Of a DNA stretch of 64,000 bases, positions 26,090 through 34,734 are shown in pieces. The notes beneath the pieces were generated by a model. That model saw nothing but the letters and a program-made list of their open reading frames with translations, made no database searches and had not been told where the DNA came from. The position numbers were made by a program, and so were the translations under genes. The DNA is from an uncultured Bacilli bacterium (GTDB lineage Bacteria > Bacillota_I > Bacilli_A > RF39 > UBA660), in NCBI GenBank assembly GCA_934102355.1, contig CAKOSO010000002.1, positions 124,001-188,000 of the forward strand, given 5' to 3'. Each line of letters starts with the position of its first letter. The stretch's first letter is position 1.

Positions 26090-26118
26090 TTGTTATATTT
26101 TAATCTTTATATTATAAT
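26090..26118 (+). promoter_or_regulatory. Promoter for murE
   Basis: TTGTTA (26090-26095) and TATAAT (26113-26118) are separated by 17 bases and lie in the gap after the exchanger gene. The ATG is 18 bases beyond the -10 box. Confidence 0.6.
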
Positions 26119-26136
26119 TTATATGGAGGAATTTAT

Positions 26137-27576
26137 ATGAAACTTAATAAACTCTATAAATGTGATTATGATATTGATATAGATAATATTTCTGATGATT
26201 CTAGGGAAATTAAGAAGAATGGTCTTTTTATTGCTGTTAAGGGTCTTAGTGTTGATGGGAATAAGTACATAGATAAAGCTATAGAAAATGGGGCAGTTGC
26301 AGTTGTTACTGAGGAAGATATTAAATGTAGTGTACCTGTTGTAAAAGTTAATAATTCTAATTGTGCATATAATGAAATTTTAAATAATTATTATGATGAT
26401 GTTTTGGATAAAATAAAGATTATTGCTGTTACTGGAACTGATGGTAAAACTACTGTTACAGAAATTATTTATCAACTTATGAATTATTATACTAAGATTG
26501 GATATATAGGTACTAATGGTATTAGGACAACTAATTGGAGTTGTGATAATCATTTTACTACCCCATTACCTAAAGACTTATTTAAAGTTTTGGATGAGTT
26601 TGTTAAACATAAAGTTTCTTATGTTGCTATGGAAGCCTCTTCTGAAAGACTTGGTACTGGTAAATTAGATGGTGTTTCTTTTTGTGCATCTATATTTACT
26701 AATTTAACTAGGGATAATTTAAATGTTCATAAGGATATGAATGATTATGCTAATGCTAAAGCTAAATGTTTTAAAGCTACTGTTAAAGATGGACCTTGTA
26801 TTGTTTTTAAGGATGATAAATATTCGGATGTATTTATTAATAGCGCAAATGGTGTTTTGTATACTTATGGTTATAATAGCGATTCAGATATATATCCATC
26901 AAATATAGTTGTATCTAAGAAAAAGTTAGAATTTGATATTCATGGTATTTTAGGTGATAAGCATATCGAAACTGGTCTTTCTGGGGAATTTAACGTTTTA
27001 AATCTAATGGCAGTTTTACTTTTATTTAATCATTTTTCATATGATATTGATGATGTAATTGAGAAGATAAAATTATTAACACCAATTGATGCAAGACAGC
27101 TTTTTGTTGAATGTGGTCAACCATTTGATGTAATTGTTGATTATGCGCATACTGCTAATGCTATTAAGAATTTAGTTACTTATGTTAAAACATTTAATAA
27201 AAATAGAGTTATAGTAGTTGTTGGTGCAGCAGGAGCACGTGATATTGGAAGAAGAGTTGAAACAGCAGATTATTGTGTTAATAATGTTGATTATAGTATA
27301 TTTACTTTGGATGATCCATGGAGTGAAGATCCAACATATTTACTTGATTCAATGGTTCAAAATGTAAAAGATTATAAGAACTATGAACTGGAACAAAATA
27401 GAGACATGGCAATAAAAAAAGCACTTGATATGGCTAATCCTGGTGATGCTGTTTTGATTTTAGGAAAAGGTTTAGAAAATTATTTGAAAATGAAAGATAA
27501 AGATATCTTGAGAAAAAATGATTATGAATTTGCTAAAGATTATTTAAATAAAAAATATAATAAAATAGGGGTTTGA
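26137..27576 (+). CDS. murE: UDP-N-acetylmuramyl-tripeptide synthetase (MurE family, probably L-lysine-type)
   Basis: MurE adds the third residue of the peptidoglycan stem peptide. The 479-residue product has the ATP-binding TGTDGKTT at 99-106, the TTPLP substrate segment, and the AKAKCF region carrying the carbamylated-Lys position. In the C-terminal domain the selectivity motif, DNPR in meso-diaminopimelate-adding enzymes, reads DDPW at 392-395. Loss of that Arg argues for L-lysine or another neutral-tailed amino acid. The nearby FemAB-family ligase fits a cross-bridged, Lys-type wall. GGAGG precedes the ATG. The family is certain; the substrate is inferred. Confidence 0.92.
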   Translation: MKLNKLYKCDYDIDIDNISDDSREIKKNGLFIAVKGLSVDGNKYIDKAIENGAVAVVTEEDIKCSVPVVKVNNSNCAYNEILNNYYDDVLDKIKIIAVTGTDGKTTVTEIIYQLMNYYTKIGYIGTNGIRTTNWSCDNHFTTPLPKDLFKVLDEFVKHKVSYVAMEASSERLGTGKLDGVSFCASIFTNLTRDNLNVHKDMNDYANAKAKCFKATVKDGPCIVFKDDKYSDVFINSANGVLYTYGYNSDSDIYPSNIVVSKKKLEFDIHGILGDKHIETGLSGEFNVLNLMAVLLLFNHFSYDIDDVIEKIKLLTPIDARQLFVECGQPFDVIVDYAHTANAIKNLVTYVKTFNKNRVIVVVGAAGARDIGRRVETADYCVNNVDYSIFTLDDPWSEDPTYLLDSMVQNVKDYKNYELEQNRDMAIKKALDMANPGDAVLILGKGLENYLKMKDKDILRKNDYEFAKDYLNKKYNKIGV

Positions 27577-27601
27577 TTTATTATATTTGTTGTGCTAAAA
27601 T
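27573..27601 (+). promoter_or_regulatory. Promoter for secG
   Basis: TTGATT (27573-27578, overlapping the murE stop) and TAAAAT (27596-27601) are separated by 17 bases, with a TGC extension. Confidence 0.5.
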
Positions 27602-27625
27602 ATTTATTGTTTTAAGGAGGAAGTT

Positions 27626-27841
27626 ATGGAAATCGCATTAATGGTTATTTGTATATTATTAATTACTATTGTACTACTTCAAAGTTCTAAGGCAGAAGGA
27701 GCTTCTCAAATAATAACTGGTGGTAGTAGTGATTTATTTAAGAATAGAAAAGAAAGAGGTAGTGAACTTGTTATAAGTAGATGTACTTTAGTTCTTGGAG
27801 TTCTATTCTTTGTTATTTGTGTTGTTATTTCATTTATGTAA
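27626..27841 (+). CDS. secG: Preprotein translocase subunit SecG
   Basis: SecG is the small accessory subunit of the SecYEG channel. The 71-residue product has two membrane helices (about 4-20 and 52-70). The conserved cytosolic loop between them (LLQSSKAEGASQIITGGS, then LFKNRKERG) is the family signature. The start has AAGGAGG. It stands in the widely conserved secG-rnr-smpB-ssrA order, but a terminator separates it from rnr. Confidence 0.95.
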   Translation: MEIALMVICILLITIVLLQSSKAEGASQIITGGSSDLFKNRKERGSELVISRCTLVLGVLFFVICVVISFM

Positions 27842-27856
27842 GAGCGTTGGCTCTTT
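27840..27856 (+). terminator. Terminator after secG
   Basis: AAGAGC (27840-27845) pairs with GCTCTT (27850-27855) over a 4-base loop, followed by TTTATTTTT. It begins inside the secG stop codon. Confidence 0.75.
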
Positions 27857-27876
27857 TTATTTTTGTATTTATCTGT

Positions 27877-27882
27877 TAAAAT
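27877..27882 (+). promoter_or_regulatory. Extended -10 box for rnr-smpB
   Basis: TAAAAT with a TGT extension lies 17 bases before the rnr ATG and just after the secG terminator. The -35 is poor. Confidence 0.4.
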
Positions 27883-27899
27883 ATTTATAGGTGATACTT

Positions 27900-30026
27900 A
27901 TGAAAGAAAATATACTTGGGATATTGGAATTAAATAGAAATAGTGCTTTATCTGTTTCTGATATACATAAAAAAATAGGAGTTAATGATATTTCTATTGA
28001 TGAGTTACTTGACCTCATTAAAGAACTTCAAGAAGAAAAGTTAATATATTGTGTTAATTCTAATAAGTTTTTATATACTTTAAATCCATTTAAAGAAGGA
28101 ACTTTTAGGGTTTTAAGAAATGGAAATATGTTGGTTGAAACTTTATCTGGTGATATACATATTGTTAATGGTAATACTTGTAATGCAATGAATGGTGATA
28201 AGGTATTAGTTAAAATTATTGATTTTAATACATATAATGGATCTGTTACTAAAATAATAGAAAGAAAAGGTTTATTAGCAGAAGTTGTTACTATAAAGGG
28301 TAAGAGATATGCAGTAGTTGGAAAAGATAAGTATGCAATTGATATTGATGGGTCAATTGTAGATGGAATGATAATTGGTATAAAGATTGATAAAACTAAA
28401 AGTGGTAGATATTTTCATGCGACATTAGATAGAGTTATTGGACATAAAAATGCTCCTAGAATGGATGAAAAAGAAATATTGTATCAATATGGTGTTCCTT
28501 TTGAATTTAGTGATAAAACTATTGAAGAATTAAAGAATGTTCCATCTTCGGTATCTTTAGAAGAAATAGAAAAAAGGAAGAATCATGATTTAAGAGATGA
28601 AGTTATATTTACTATAGATGGTGATGATACAAAAGATATAGATGATGCTGTTAGTATTAAAGAACTCGAAAATGGTAATTATTTACTTGGTGTTCATATT
28701 GCAGATGTTTCATTTTATGTAAAGCCTAATTCTTCAATTGATGAAGATGCATATATAAGAGGAACTAGTTATTATATGCCAGGAGTTGTTAATCCAATGT
28801 ATGACCCTTCTTTATCAAATGGAATTTGTTCTTTAAATCCTGGTGTTGATAGACTTGCAATGTCTTGTGTAATGGAAATTGATAATAATGGAGATATAAA
28901 AGATTTTGATATTTTCAAGAGTGTTATAAAATCTAGAAAACAAATGACTTATAACTGTGTTAATCAAATCTTAGAAAAAAATATTGTTCCTTCTGGTTAT
29001 GAAGAATTTAGTGATGATTTAAAAATAATGAAGAGATTAGCTAATATTTTAAGAAAGAGAAGAAGAGAGAAGGGAATGCTTGAATTTTCTTCATCTGAAA
29101 TAAAAATTTATACTGATGAAGTTGGTAATGTTACTGAAATTGGTGTAAGAAATCAAGGTATGGGGGAATCTCTAATTGAGGACTTTATGTTACAAGCTAA
29201 TGAATGTGTTGCAACATATCTTTATAATTTGGGTACTCCATCTATATATCGTGTTCATGATGTGCCTAATGAAGAAAAATTAAAACATATTATTACAGTT
29301 ATTAGCAATTATGGTGAAAATATTAAAACTAAGTTAAATATTAGTGATCCACATGTTATACAAAGTATTTTAAGTGAATTAAAAAATAGTGATAAGTTCG
29401 ATATATATTCATCTTTATTGCTAAGATGTATGTCTAAAGCTTCTTATAAAACAGAAAACTATGGTCATTTCGGAGTTGGAATTAGTGCTTTAAGAAATGA
29501 AGCGTATACACATTTTACTTCTCCAATAAGAAGATATCCAGATACTACTATTCATAGAGTATTGTCAAATGTATTGGATGGAAATTTTGAAAAACTTAAT
29601 TCCTCTAGTTTTAAAGATTATTTAAATGATATTGCTAATCATTCATCAGAGATGGAACTTGTTGCGGATATGTGTGAAAGAGAAGCTGATAAGATGAAAG
29701 AAGCTATGTATATGTCTAGGTTTGTTGGTAATGTTTATGATGCTAGAATTTCTGGTTTTACAAAAAACGGAATGTTTGTAATGCTCGATAATTTAATTGA
29801 AGGTAGAGTTGGTTTTTCTAGTATGGATGATTTTTATAATTATGATGAAGAACTTGAAATAGTTATTGGAGAAAGAAGTAAAAAAAATTACAGGTTGGGT
29901 GATAAACTTACTGTTAAACTAGTAAGAAGTGATAAAGATACTCGTGAAATAGATTTTGAATTATATGATAAGAAACAGAAATCAGGTGATAAAAATGGAA
30001 ATATTAAACAGAAAGGCAAACTTTAA
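27900..30026 (+). CDS. rnr: Ribonuclease R
   Basis: RNase R is a 3'-5' exoribonuclease that degrades structured RNA and works with tmRNA-SmpB in mRNA quality control. The 708-residue product has an N-terminal winged-helix/cold-shock part, a large RNB catalytic domain with the metal-binding Asp cluster in DGDDTKDIDDAV, and a C-terminal S1 domain (YDARISGFTKNGMFVML). ATG 27900 is chosen because AGGTGAT (27889-27895) sits before it; GTG 27891 lies inside that site. smpB begins within the last codons of this gene, so the two are coupled. Confidence 0.95.
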   Translation: MKENILGILELNRNSALSVSDIHKKIGVNDISIDELLDLIKELQEEKLIYCVNSNKFLYTLNPFKEGTFRVLRNGNMLVETLSGDIHIVNGNTCNAMNGDKVLVKIIDFNTYNGSVTKIIERKGLLAEVVTIKGKRYAVVGKDKYAIDIDGSIVDGMIIGIKIDKTKSGRYFHATLDRVIGHKNAPRMDEKEILYQYGVPFEFSDKTIEELKNVPSSVSLEEIEKRKNHDLRDEVIFTIDGDDTKDIDDAVSIKELENGNYLLGVHIADVSFYVKPNSSIDEDAYIRGTSYYMPGVVNPMYDPSLSNGICSLNPGVDRLAMSCVMEIDNNGDIKDFDIFKSVIKSRKQMTYNCVNQILEKNIVPSGYEEFSDDLKIMKRLANILRKRRREKGMLEFSSSEIKIYTDEVGNVTEIGVRNQGMGESLIEDFMLQANECVATYLYNLGTPSIYRVHDVPNEEKLKHIITVISNYGENIKTKLNISDPHVIQSILSELKNSDKFDIYSSLLLRCMSKASYKTENYGHFGVGISALRNEAYTHFTSPIRRYPDTTIHRVLSNVLDGNFEKLNSSSFKDYLNDIANHSSEMELVADMCEREADKMKEAMYMSRFVGNVYDARISGFTKNGMFVMLDNLIEGRVGFSSMDDFYNYDEELEIVIGERSKKNYRLGDKLTVKLVRSDKDTREIDFELYDKKQKSGDKNGNIKQKGKL

Positions 30027-30432
30027 TTATTTTTTTGAAGATACTATTGAATGTGGTATTGAATTATTTGGTAATGAGGTTAAATCGATAAAGTTAGGTA
30101 ATGCTAATATAAAAGATAGTTATGGTATTATAAGAAATAACGAGGTTTACTTATTAAACATGTTTGTTAAAAAGTATGATCAGTCTTCTTTATTTGCAGC
30201 AGATGAGAAAAGAAGTAGAAAATTACTACTTCATAAAAAGGAAATATTAAAATTAAAAGAGAAAATTAATTTAGAGGGTTATACATTAATTCCTTTAAAA
30301 GTTTACATGGTAAAAAATAAGGTTAAAGTTTTACTTGGTGTTGGTAAGGGTAAGAAAAATTATGATAAAAGGGAAACTATTAAAGAAAGAGATATAAAAA
30401 GAAAGATTGAGAAGGATTTAAAAAGTTTCTAA
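29995..30432 (+). CDS. smpB: SsrA-binding protein SmpB
   Basis: SmpB binds the tRNA-like part of tmRNA and delivers it to stalled ribosomes. The 145-residue product has the OB-fold core (for example GNEVKSIKLGNANIKDSYG) and LLLHKKEI. The C-terminal basic helix region includes GKGKKNYDKRE, the tail that enters the empty mRNA channel. I use ATG 29995, which follows AGGTGAT and matches family length. A longer frame from 29956 would add 13 residues encoded by rnr. It overlaps rnr by 32 bases, and ssrA follows 41 bases downstream. Confidence 0.96.
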   Translation: MEILNRKANFNYFFEDTIECGIELFGNEVKSIKLGNANIKDSYGIIRNNEVYLLNMFVKKYDQSSLFAADEKRSRKLLLHKKEILKLKEKINLEGYTLIPLKVYMVKNKVKVLLGVGKGKKNYDKRETIKERDIKRKIEKDLKSF

Positions 30433-30435
30433 AAC

Positions 30436-30464
30436 TTGCTAATTATTGGTTGTTATGCTATAAT
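30436..30464 (+). promoter_or_regulatory. Promoter for ssrA
   Basis: TTGCTA (30436-30441) and TATAAT (30459-30464) are separated by 17 bases with a TGC extension. The RNA 5' end at 30474 lies 9 bases beyond the -10 box, as expected for a promoter that sets the mature end closely. Confidence 0.75.
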
Positions 30465-30473
30465 TAGCGTCAT

Positions 30474-30822
30474 GGGGATGCATTGGTTTCGACAGTAGTA
30501 AAATGGTAAGAACTGCAAGTAGATGGCAATCTTTAAATGCAAAATTAAATATAACTGGAAACAGAAATCAATTAGCTTTTGCTTAATTAATTAGAATGCA
30601 AAGCGCTTCTTTTAATTTCTTTCCTACGGGAATTATTAGAGGCTCATTTTAGTAGGATATAAAATAATATTGTCTATGTATTATTTCGAATATTTAATAG
30701 ACTTAATAATTAAGTGGTTTGTTAATAACCAGTGATTAGGATTTTTAATTATTAACTAAACTTGTAGACGTTTTTATTTGTTTGCTATTTGGACAGGGGT
30801 TCAATTCCCCTCATCTCCACCA
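30474..30822 (+). ncRNA. ssrA: Transfer-messenger RNA (tmRNA)
   Basis: tmRNA rescues stalled ribosomes and tags the nascent chain for proteolysis. The 5' end GGGGATG (30474-30480) pairs with CATCTCC (30812-30818) to form the acceptor stem, and CCA is encoded at 30820-30822. The T-arm GGGGTTCAATTCCCC and the 5' TTTCGACA element are present. The tag reading frame at 30539-30586 encodes AKLNITGNRNQLAFA followed by TAA. The Ala-Phe-Ala end differs from the usual Leu-Ala-Ala and recalls mollicute tags. The first encoded codon (GCA or the next AAA) is not certain. It is a one-piece tmRNA of about 349 nt. Confidence 0.95.
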
Positions 30823-30854
30823 GATTTATTTATTTGATTTTTTAAGTATATATA

Positions 30855-30893
30855 TTAAACTGCACAATATTTTTAAAATGTTGTGCAGTTTAA
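30855..30893 (+). terminator. Hairpin terminator after ssrA
   Basis: TTAAACTGCACAA (30855-30867) pairs exactly with TTGTGCAGTTTAA (30881-30893), and the stem continues inward (ATTTT with AAAAT). The T tract behind it is short. From here to the pflB promoter at 31029 the DNA is very AT-rich and I see no gene in it. Confidence 0.75.
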
Positions 30894-31028
30894 TTTTAAA
30901 TAATAAGGTATTTTTAAAGTAAAGCTTCATTGTTATATAAGATATATTTAATGTTGTGCTTATTGTCAAAGTTTTAATATTTTTTGATTTATTTTAATGT
31001 AAATTTTAAATATTTTTGTTGCAAATGA

Positions 31029-31058
31029 TTGACTGTTTATTTTTAAAAAAAGTATAAT
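31029..31058 (+). promoter_or_regulatory. Promoter for pflBA
   Basis: TTGACT (31029-31034) and TATAAT (31053-31058) are separated by 18 bases, 23 bases before the ATG. No clear Fnr or Rex operator could be recognised upstream. Confidence 0.7.
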
Positions 31059-31081
31059 TTTGATAATAGGAGGCGAATATT

Positions 31082-33310
31082 ATGTATGATGGTTGGAAAG
31101 ATTTTAAATATGGTAAATGGATGGATGAAGTCAATGTTAATGATTTTATAATTAACAATTATACTGAATATACTGGTGATGGATTATTTTTAAAAGGGTC
31201 TACTCTTAAAACTGATAAGATATGGAAAAAATGTCTTTGTCTATTAGATAAAGAGTTAAAGGGGCATGTTTTAGATATAGATGTTGATCATATGTCTGGA
31301 ATTAATTGTTTTGAGCCTGGCTATATAAGTGATTTAGATGATGTTATTGTTGGTCTCCAGACAGATATGCCATTGAAAAGAATGGTTAATCCGTATGGTG
31401 GAATTAGAATGGTATATGACGAACTTAAAGCTTATGGTTATACTTTGAACAAAGATGTTGATAAATACTTTAATCAATTTAGAAAAACGCACAATCAAGG
31501 GGTTTTTGATGCTTATACTGATGATATTAGAAAAGCTAGACGTAGTGGACTTTTAACAGGTCTTCCAGATTCTTACGGAAGAGGAAGGATTATTGGTGAT
31601 TATAGGAGAGTTGCATTATATGGAATTGACTTTCTTATTAGTGAAAAGCGAAAGGACCTAAAAAATTTAACTGGTTATATGAGCGATGATTTAATAAGAA
31701 TTCGTGAAGAAGTTTCTATGCAATGTGGTGCTTTGGAAGAACTTAAAAAAATGGCATCTGGATATGGTTTTGATATATCTAAGCCTGCCGTTAATTGTCG
31801 TGAAGCTGTTCAGTGGACTTATTTTGGATATCTTGCTGCAGTTAAAGAAAATAATGGGGCTGCAATGAGTTTAGGGAGGGTTGATGCTTTTTTTGATATT
31901 TATTTCGAAAGAGATTTGAAGTGTGGTTTGATTACTGAGGAAAAGATTCAAGAAATTATAGATCATTTCATCATTAAACTTAGATTAGTTAGACACTTAA
32001 GGACTCCTGAATATGATGAACTTTTTTCTGGTGATCCAACATGGGTAACATGTTCTATTGGTGGAGTGAATGTTAAAGGTATTAGTATGGTTACTAAAAC
32101 TTCATATAGAATTTTAAATACATTTAATAATTTAGGGCCTTCTCCAGAACCTAATATGACAGTTTTATGGTCTAAAAAATTGCCTAAAAATTTTAAAGAG
32201 TATTGTGCTGATATGAGTGTTAAGACAAATGCTATTCAATATGAGAACGATGATATTATGCGACCAATTTATGGTGATGATTATGCTATAGCGTGTTGTG
32301 TTTCGGCGATGCGTTTAGGAAAGGATATGCAGTTTTTTGGTGCTAGATGTAATTTGGCAAAGACCCTTTTATATGCGATAAATGGTGGCATTGATGAAAA
32401 AAGTGGAGATGTTGTTGTTCCTGGTTTCTCTAAAATTGATGACGCTGTTTTAAATTATAAGAAAGTTAAGAAGGCTTATTTTAAAATGATGGAGAGTGTT
32501 GCAAATATTTATTCTAATGCTATGAACATTATTCATTATATGCATGATAAATATGCATATGAGGCTGGTCAGATGTCTTTACATGATACTATTGTTAGCA
32601 GGCTTATGGCATATGGGGTTGCAGGACTTTCTGTTGCGTGTGATTCGCTTTCCGCTATTAAATATGCAAAAGTTAAACCAATTAGAAATGAAAATGGTGT
32701 TGCAGTTGATTTTGAAATAACTGGTGATTTTCCTAAATTTGGTAATGATGATGATGCAGTTGATTTGATTGCTGATGAAATTTTAAAAAAATTTTATAGT
32801 GAGCTTTGTAAACATATTTGTTATCGAAATGCAAAGCCTACATTATCTGTTTTAACTATTACTTCTAATGTTGTTTATGGTACAATGACTGGGTCTACTC
32901 CTGATGGTAGAAAAGATGGTATTGCTTTTGCTCCTGGTGCAAATCCAATGCATGGACGAGATTGTAATGGAGCTATAGCTTCTCTTAATTCAGTTGCTAA
33001 ACTTAATTATATTGATTGTTGTCGGGACGGCATTTCTAATACATTTTCTATTATCCCTTCTTCTCTTGGTAATAATGAAGAGGAACAGGTTAATAATTTG
33101 GTTTCTTTACTTGATGGTTATTTTATAAAAGGCGCTCATCATTTGAATGTTAATGTTATTGATAGGGAAAAGTTGATTGATGCTATGGAAAATCCAACTA
33201 AATATCCCTTATTAACTATAAGGGTATCTGGATATGCTGTTAGATTTAACCGACTTACTCGCAAACAACAAGAAGAAGTTATTTTGAGGACCTTTCATGA
33301 AAAACTATAG
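31082..33310 (+). CDS. pflB: Pyruvate formate-lyase
   Basis: This glycyl-radical enzyme converts pyruvate and CoA to acetyl-CoA and formate under anaerobic conditions. The 742-residue product has the catalytic Cys pair C405-C406 in IACCVSAM and the C-terminal radical loop RVSGYAVRF with Gly717. Both are essential and intact. The segments [12 protein letters not shown] and [10 protein letters not shown] match true PflB and not the diol dehydratase branch. GGAGG precedes the ATG. pflA begins inside its last codons. Its presence points to mixed-acid fermentation without oxygen. Confidence 0.97.
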   Translation: MYDGWKDFKYGKWMDEVNVNDFIINNYTEYTGDGLFLKGSTLKTDKIWKKCLCLLDKELKGHVLDIDVDHMSGINCFEPGYISDLDDVIVGLQTDMPLKRMVNPYGGIRMVYDELKAYGYTLNKDVDKYFNQFRKTHNQGVFDAYTDDIRKARRSGLLTGLPDSYGRGRIIGDYRRVALYGIDFLISEKRKDLKNLTGYMSDDLIRIREEVSMQCGALEELKKMASGYGFDISKPAVNCREAVQWTYFGYLAAVKENNGAAMSLGRVDAFFDIYFERDLKCGLITEEKIQEIIDHFIIKLRLVRHLRTPEYDELFSGDPTWVTCSIGGVNVKGISMVTKTSYRILNTFNNLGPSPEPNMTVLWSKKLPKNFKEYCADMSVKTNAIQYENDDIMRPIYGDDYAIACCVSAMRLGKDMQFFGARCNLAKTLLYAINGGIDEKSGDVVVPGFSKIDDAVLNYKKVKKAYFKMMESVANIYSNAMNIIHYMHDKYAYEAGQMSLHDTIVSRLMAYGVAGLSVACDSLSAIKYAKVKPIRNENGVAVDFEITGDFPKFGNDDDAVDLIADEILKKFYSELCKHICYRNAKPTLSVLTITSNVVYGTMTGSTPDGRKDGIAFAPGANPMHGRDCNGAIASLNSVAKLNYIDCCRDGISNTFSIIPSSLGNNEEEQVNNLVSLLDGYFIKGAHHLNVNVIDREKLIDAMENPTKYPLLTIRVSGYAVRFNRLTRKQQEEVILRTFHEKL

Positions 33311-34019
33311 TGGATATGTATCAGAAATTGAATCGATGGGACTTGTCGATGGACCTGGTGTTAGAACTGTTATATTTTTATCGGGATGTAAACTAAGGTG
33401 TTTATTTTGCCATAATCCTGAAATGTGGGTTAAATGTGGAAAGAAATATAAACCAAAAGAAATCGTAAATATTGTATTACGTAATAAACCATATTTTGGA
33501 CAAACTGGAGGTGTTACTTTTTCTGGTGGAGAACCACTTTTACAAACAAAATTTATAAAAAAAACTTTTTCTCTTTTGAAAAAAGAAAAAATTAATATAG
33601 CGCTAGATACTTCTGGTGTCGGAATTGGACATTATAACGAAATTTTATCTTTGGTAGATTTGATTATATTAGATATAAAACACATTAATAGTGATGGTTA
33701 TAAAATGATAACAGATTTTGATATTGATGAATGTGAAAAATTTATCTCTGCTATGAATGATTCTGGTAAAGATGTATGGATTAGACAAGTTATTATTCCT
33801 GGTATAAATGACAATTATGAATATATTGATGGTTTAGTAAAATATGTAAAAAAAATAAAAAACGTAAAAAAAATTGAGTTTTTGCCTTTTCATCATTTAG
33901 GTTTTTATAAATATGAGAAATTGAAATATTCTAATCCTCTTTTATATGTTGCTGAGATGGATAAGGATAGATGTGGGGAATTATATAAAGTTTTCATAAA
34001 GAAATATAATGGTAATTGA
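33297..34019 (+). CDS. pflA: Pyruvate formate-lyase activating enzyme
   Basis: This radical-SAM activase abstracts a hydrogen from PflB Gly717. The 240-residue product carries the cluster motif C31-x3-C35-x2-C38 followed by HNPEMW, and the [10 protein letters not shown] segment for SAM binding. It lacks the extra ferredoxin-type clusters of glycerol-dehydratase-type activases. Its ATG overlaps the pflB end by 14 bases, so it is coupled to its substrate's gene. It ends with TGA. Confidence 0.95.
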   Translation: MKNYSGYVSEIESMGLVDGPGVRTVIFLSGCKLRCLFCHNPEMWVKCGKKYKPKEIVNIVLRNKPYFGQTGGVTFSGGEPLLQTKFIKKTFSLLKKEKINIALDTSGVGIGHYNEILSLVDLIILDIKHINSDGYKMITDFDIDECEKFISAMNDSGKDVWIRQVIIPGINDNYEYIDGLVKYVKKIKNVKKIEFLPFHHLGFYKYEKLKYSNPLLYVAEMDKDRCGELYKVFIKKYNGN

Positions 34020-34097
34020 TAAATAGTTTTTGTTATTCTTTTTTAATTTTTGTACATAACTATATTTGATAGTGTTTATTATATTTTTTTATTATGC

Positions 34098-34103
34098 TAT
34101 AAT
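34098..34103 (+). promoter_or_regulatory. Extended -10 box for the DUF4358-like/MBOAT/DHHW cluster
   Basis: TATAAT with a TGC extension (34095-34097) lies 19 bases before the ATG at 34123. The -35 position (TTTATT) is weak. Confidence 0.5.
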
Positions 34104-34122
34104 TTTTGTAGGAGGATTAGTT

Positions 34123-34695
34123 ATGAATAAAAAAAGAATTTTAATTATAGTTTTGATTTTATTGTTTGTTGCTATTTTAGGGGTTGCTTTTGCTAAATTT
34201 AATGTAAAAGATTCTGTGGGAATTGATAGTGCTAATGATGCAAAGAAAATGATACGTGCTATTTATAAAAATCTTGAAGCTGAGTTGCCTAGTCTTGAAA
34301 CTGAGGTTGTTGATGTTAATGATGTTAGTTTGGTTACTAGCTATACTGGATTAAATTCTAATGAAAATATTAAATATATGGTTATTTCAGAACCTTTAAT
34401 GACTTCTCAAGCGTATTCTCTTGTTATCATTAAGGTGAAAAACAATTCATTAATTGAAAAGATGAAACAAGAAATTGTAGATAATATTGATATGCGTAAA
34501 TGGATATGCGTTAGTGCTGAAAAATTATATGTTACCAATCATGACGATTTAATATTTTTGGTTATGTCTAGTGATGATCTTGCTACACCTGTTTATAATG
34601 AATTTAAGAAGTATGTTAATAATGAGATAGGTAAGGAATTAGAAAAGACAAATAGTGAGGAGGATATAGAGCTTCCACCTGAAATGACAGTTTAA
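34123..34695 (+). CDS. DUF4358-like membrane-anchored protein
   Basis: The 190-residue product has one N-terminal hydrophobic helix (about 4-22) without a lipobox Cys. A small ectodomain includes EPLMTSQAYSLVIIKVKNN and DLIFLVMSSDD, which looks like DUF4358. Proteins of that family often stand next to AlgI-type O-acyltransferases in Bacillota, as here, but their role is not known. I use ATG 34123 with AGGAGG 7 bases upstream; the longer frame from 34066 covers the promoter. A short terminator follows before the acyltransferase gene. The C terminus is acidic (SEEDIELPPE). Confidence 0.65.
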   Translation: MNKKRILIIVLILLFVAILGVAFAKFNVKDSVGIDSANDAKKMIRAIYKNLEAELPSLETEVVDVNDVSLVTSYTGLNSNENIKYMVISEPLMTSQAYSLVIIKVKNNSLIEKMKQEIVDNIDMRKWICVSAEKLYVTNHDDLIFLVMSSDDLATPVYNEFKKYVNNEIGKELEKTNSEEDIELPPEMTV

Positions 34696-34700
34696 TAAAA

Positions 34701-34723
34701 GCATCAGTTTTGATGCCTTTTTT
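34701..34723 (+). terminator. Terminator between the DUF4358-like and MBOAT genes
   Basis: GCATCA (34701-34706) pairs with TGATGC (34711-34716) over GTTT, followed by CTTTTTT. The next ribosome-binding site begins within a few bases, so readthrough into the MBOAT gene is likely. Confidence 0.72.
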
Positions 34724-34734
34724 AAGGAGGATGT

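Noticed and set aside
30823..31028. A small gene or RNA between ssrA and pflB
   Set aside because: Apart from the hairpin at 30855-30893 the region is AT-rich with frequent stops and shows no conserved structure.
31000..31060. Fnr or Rex operator before pflB
   Set aside because: Only loose TTGA/TCAA-type matches are present, expected by chance in such AT-rich DNA.
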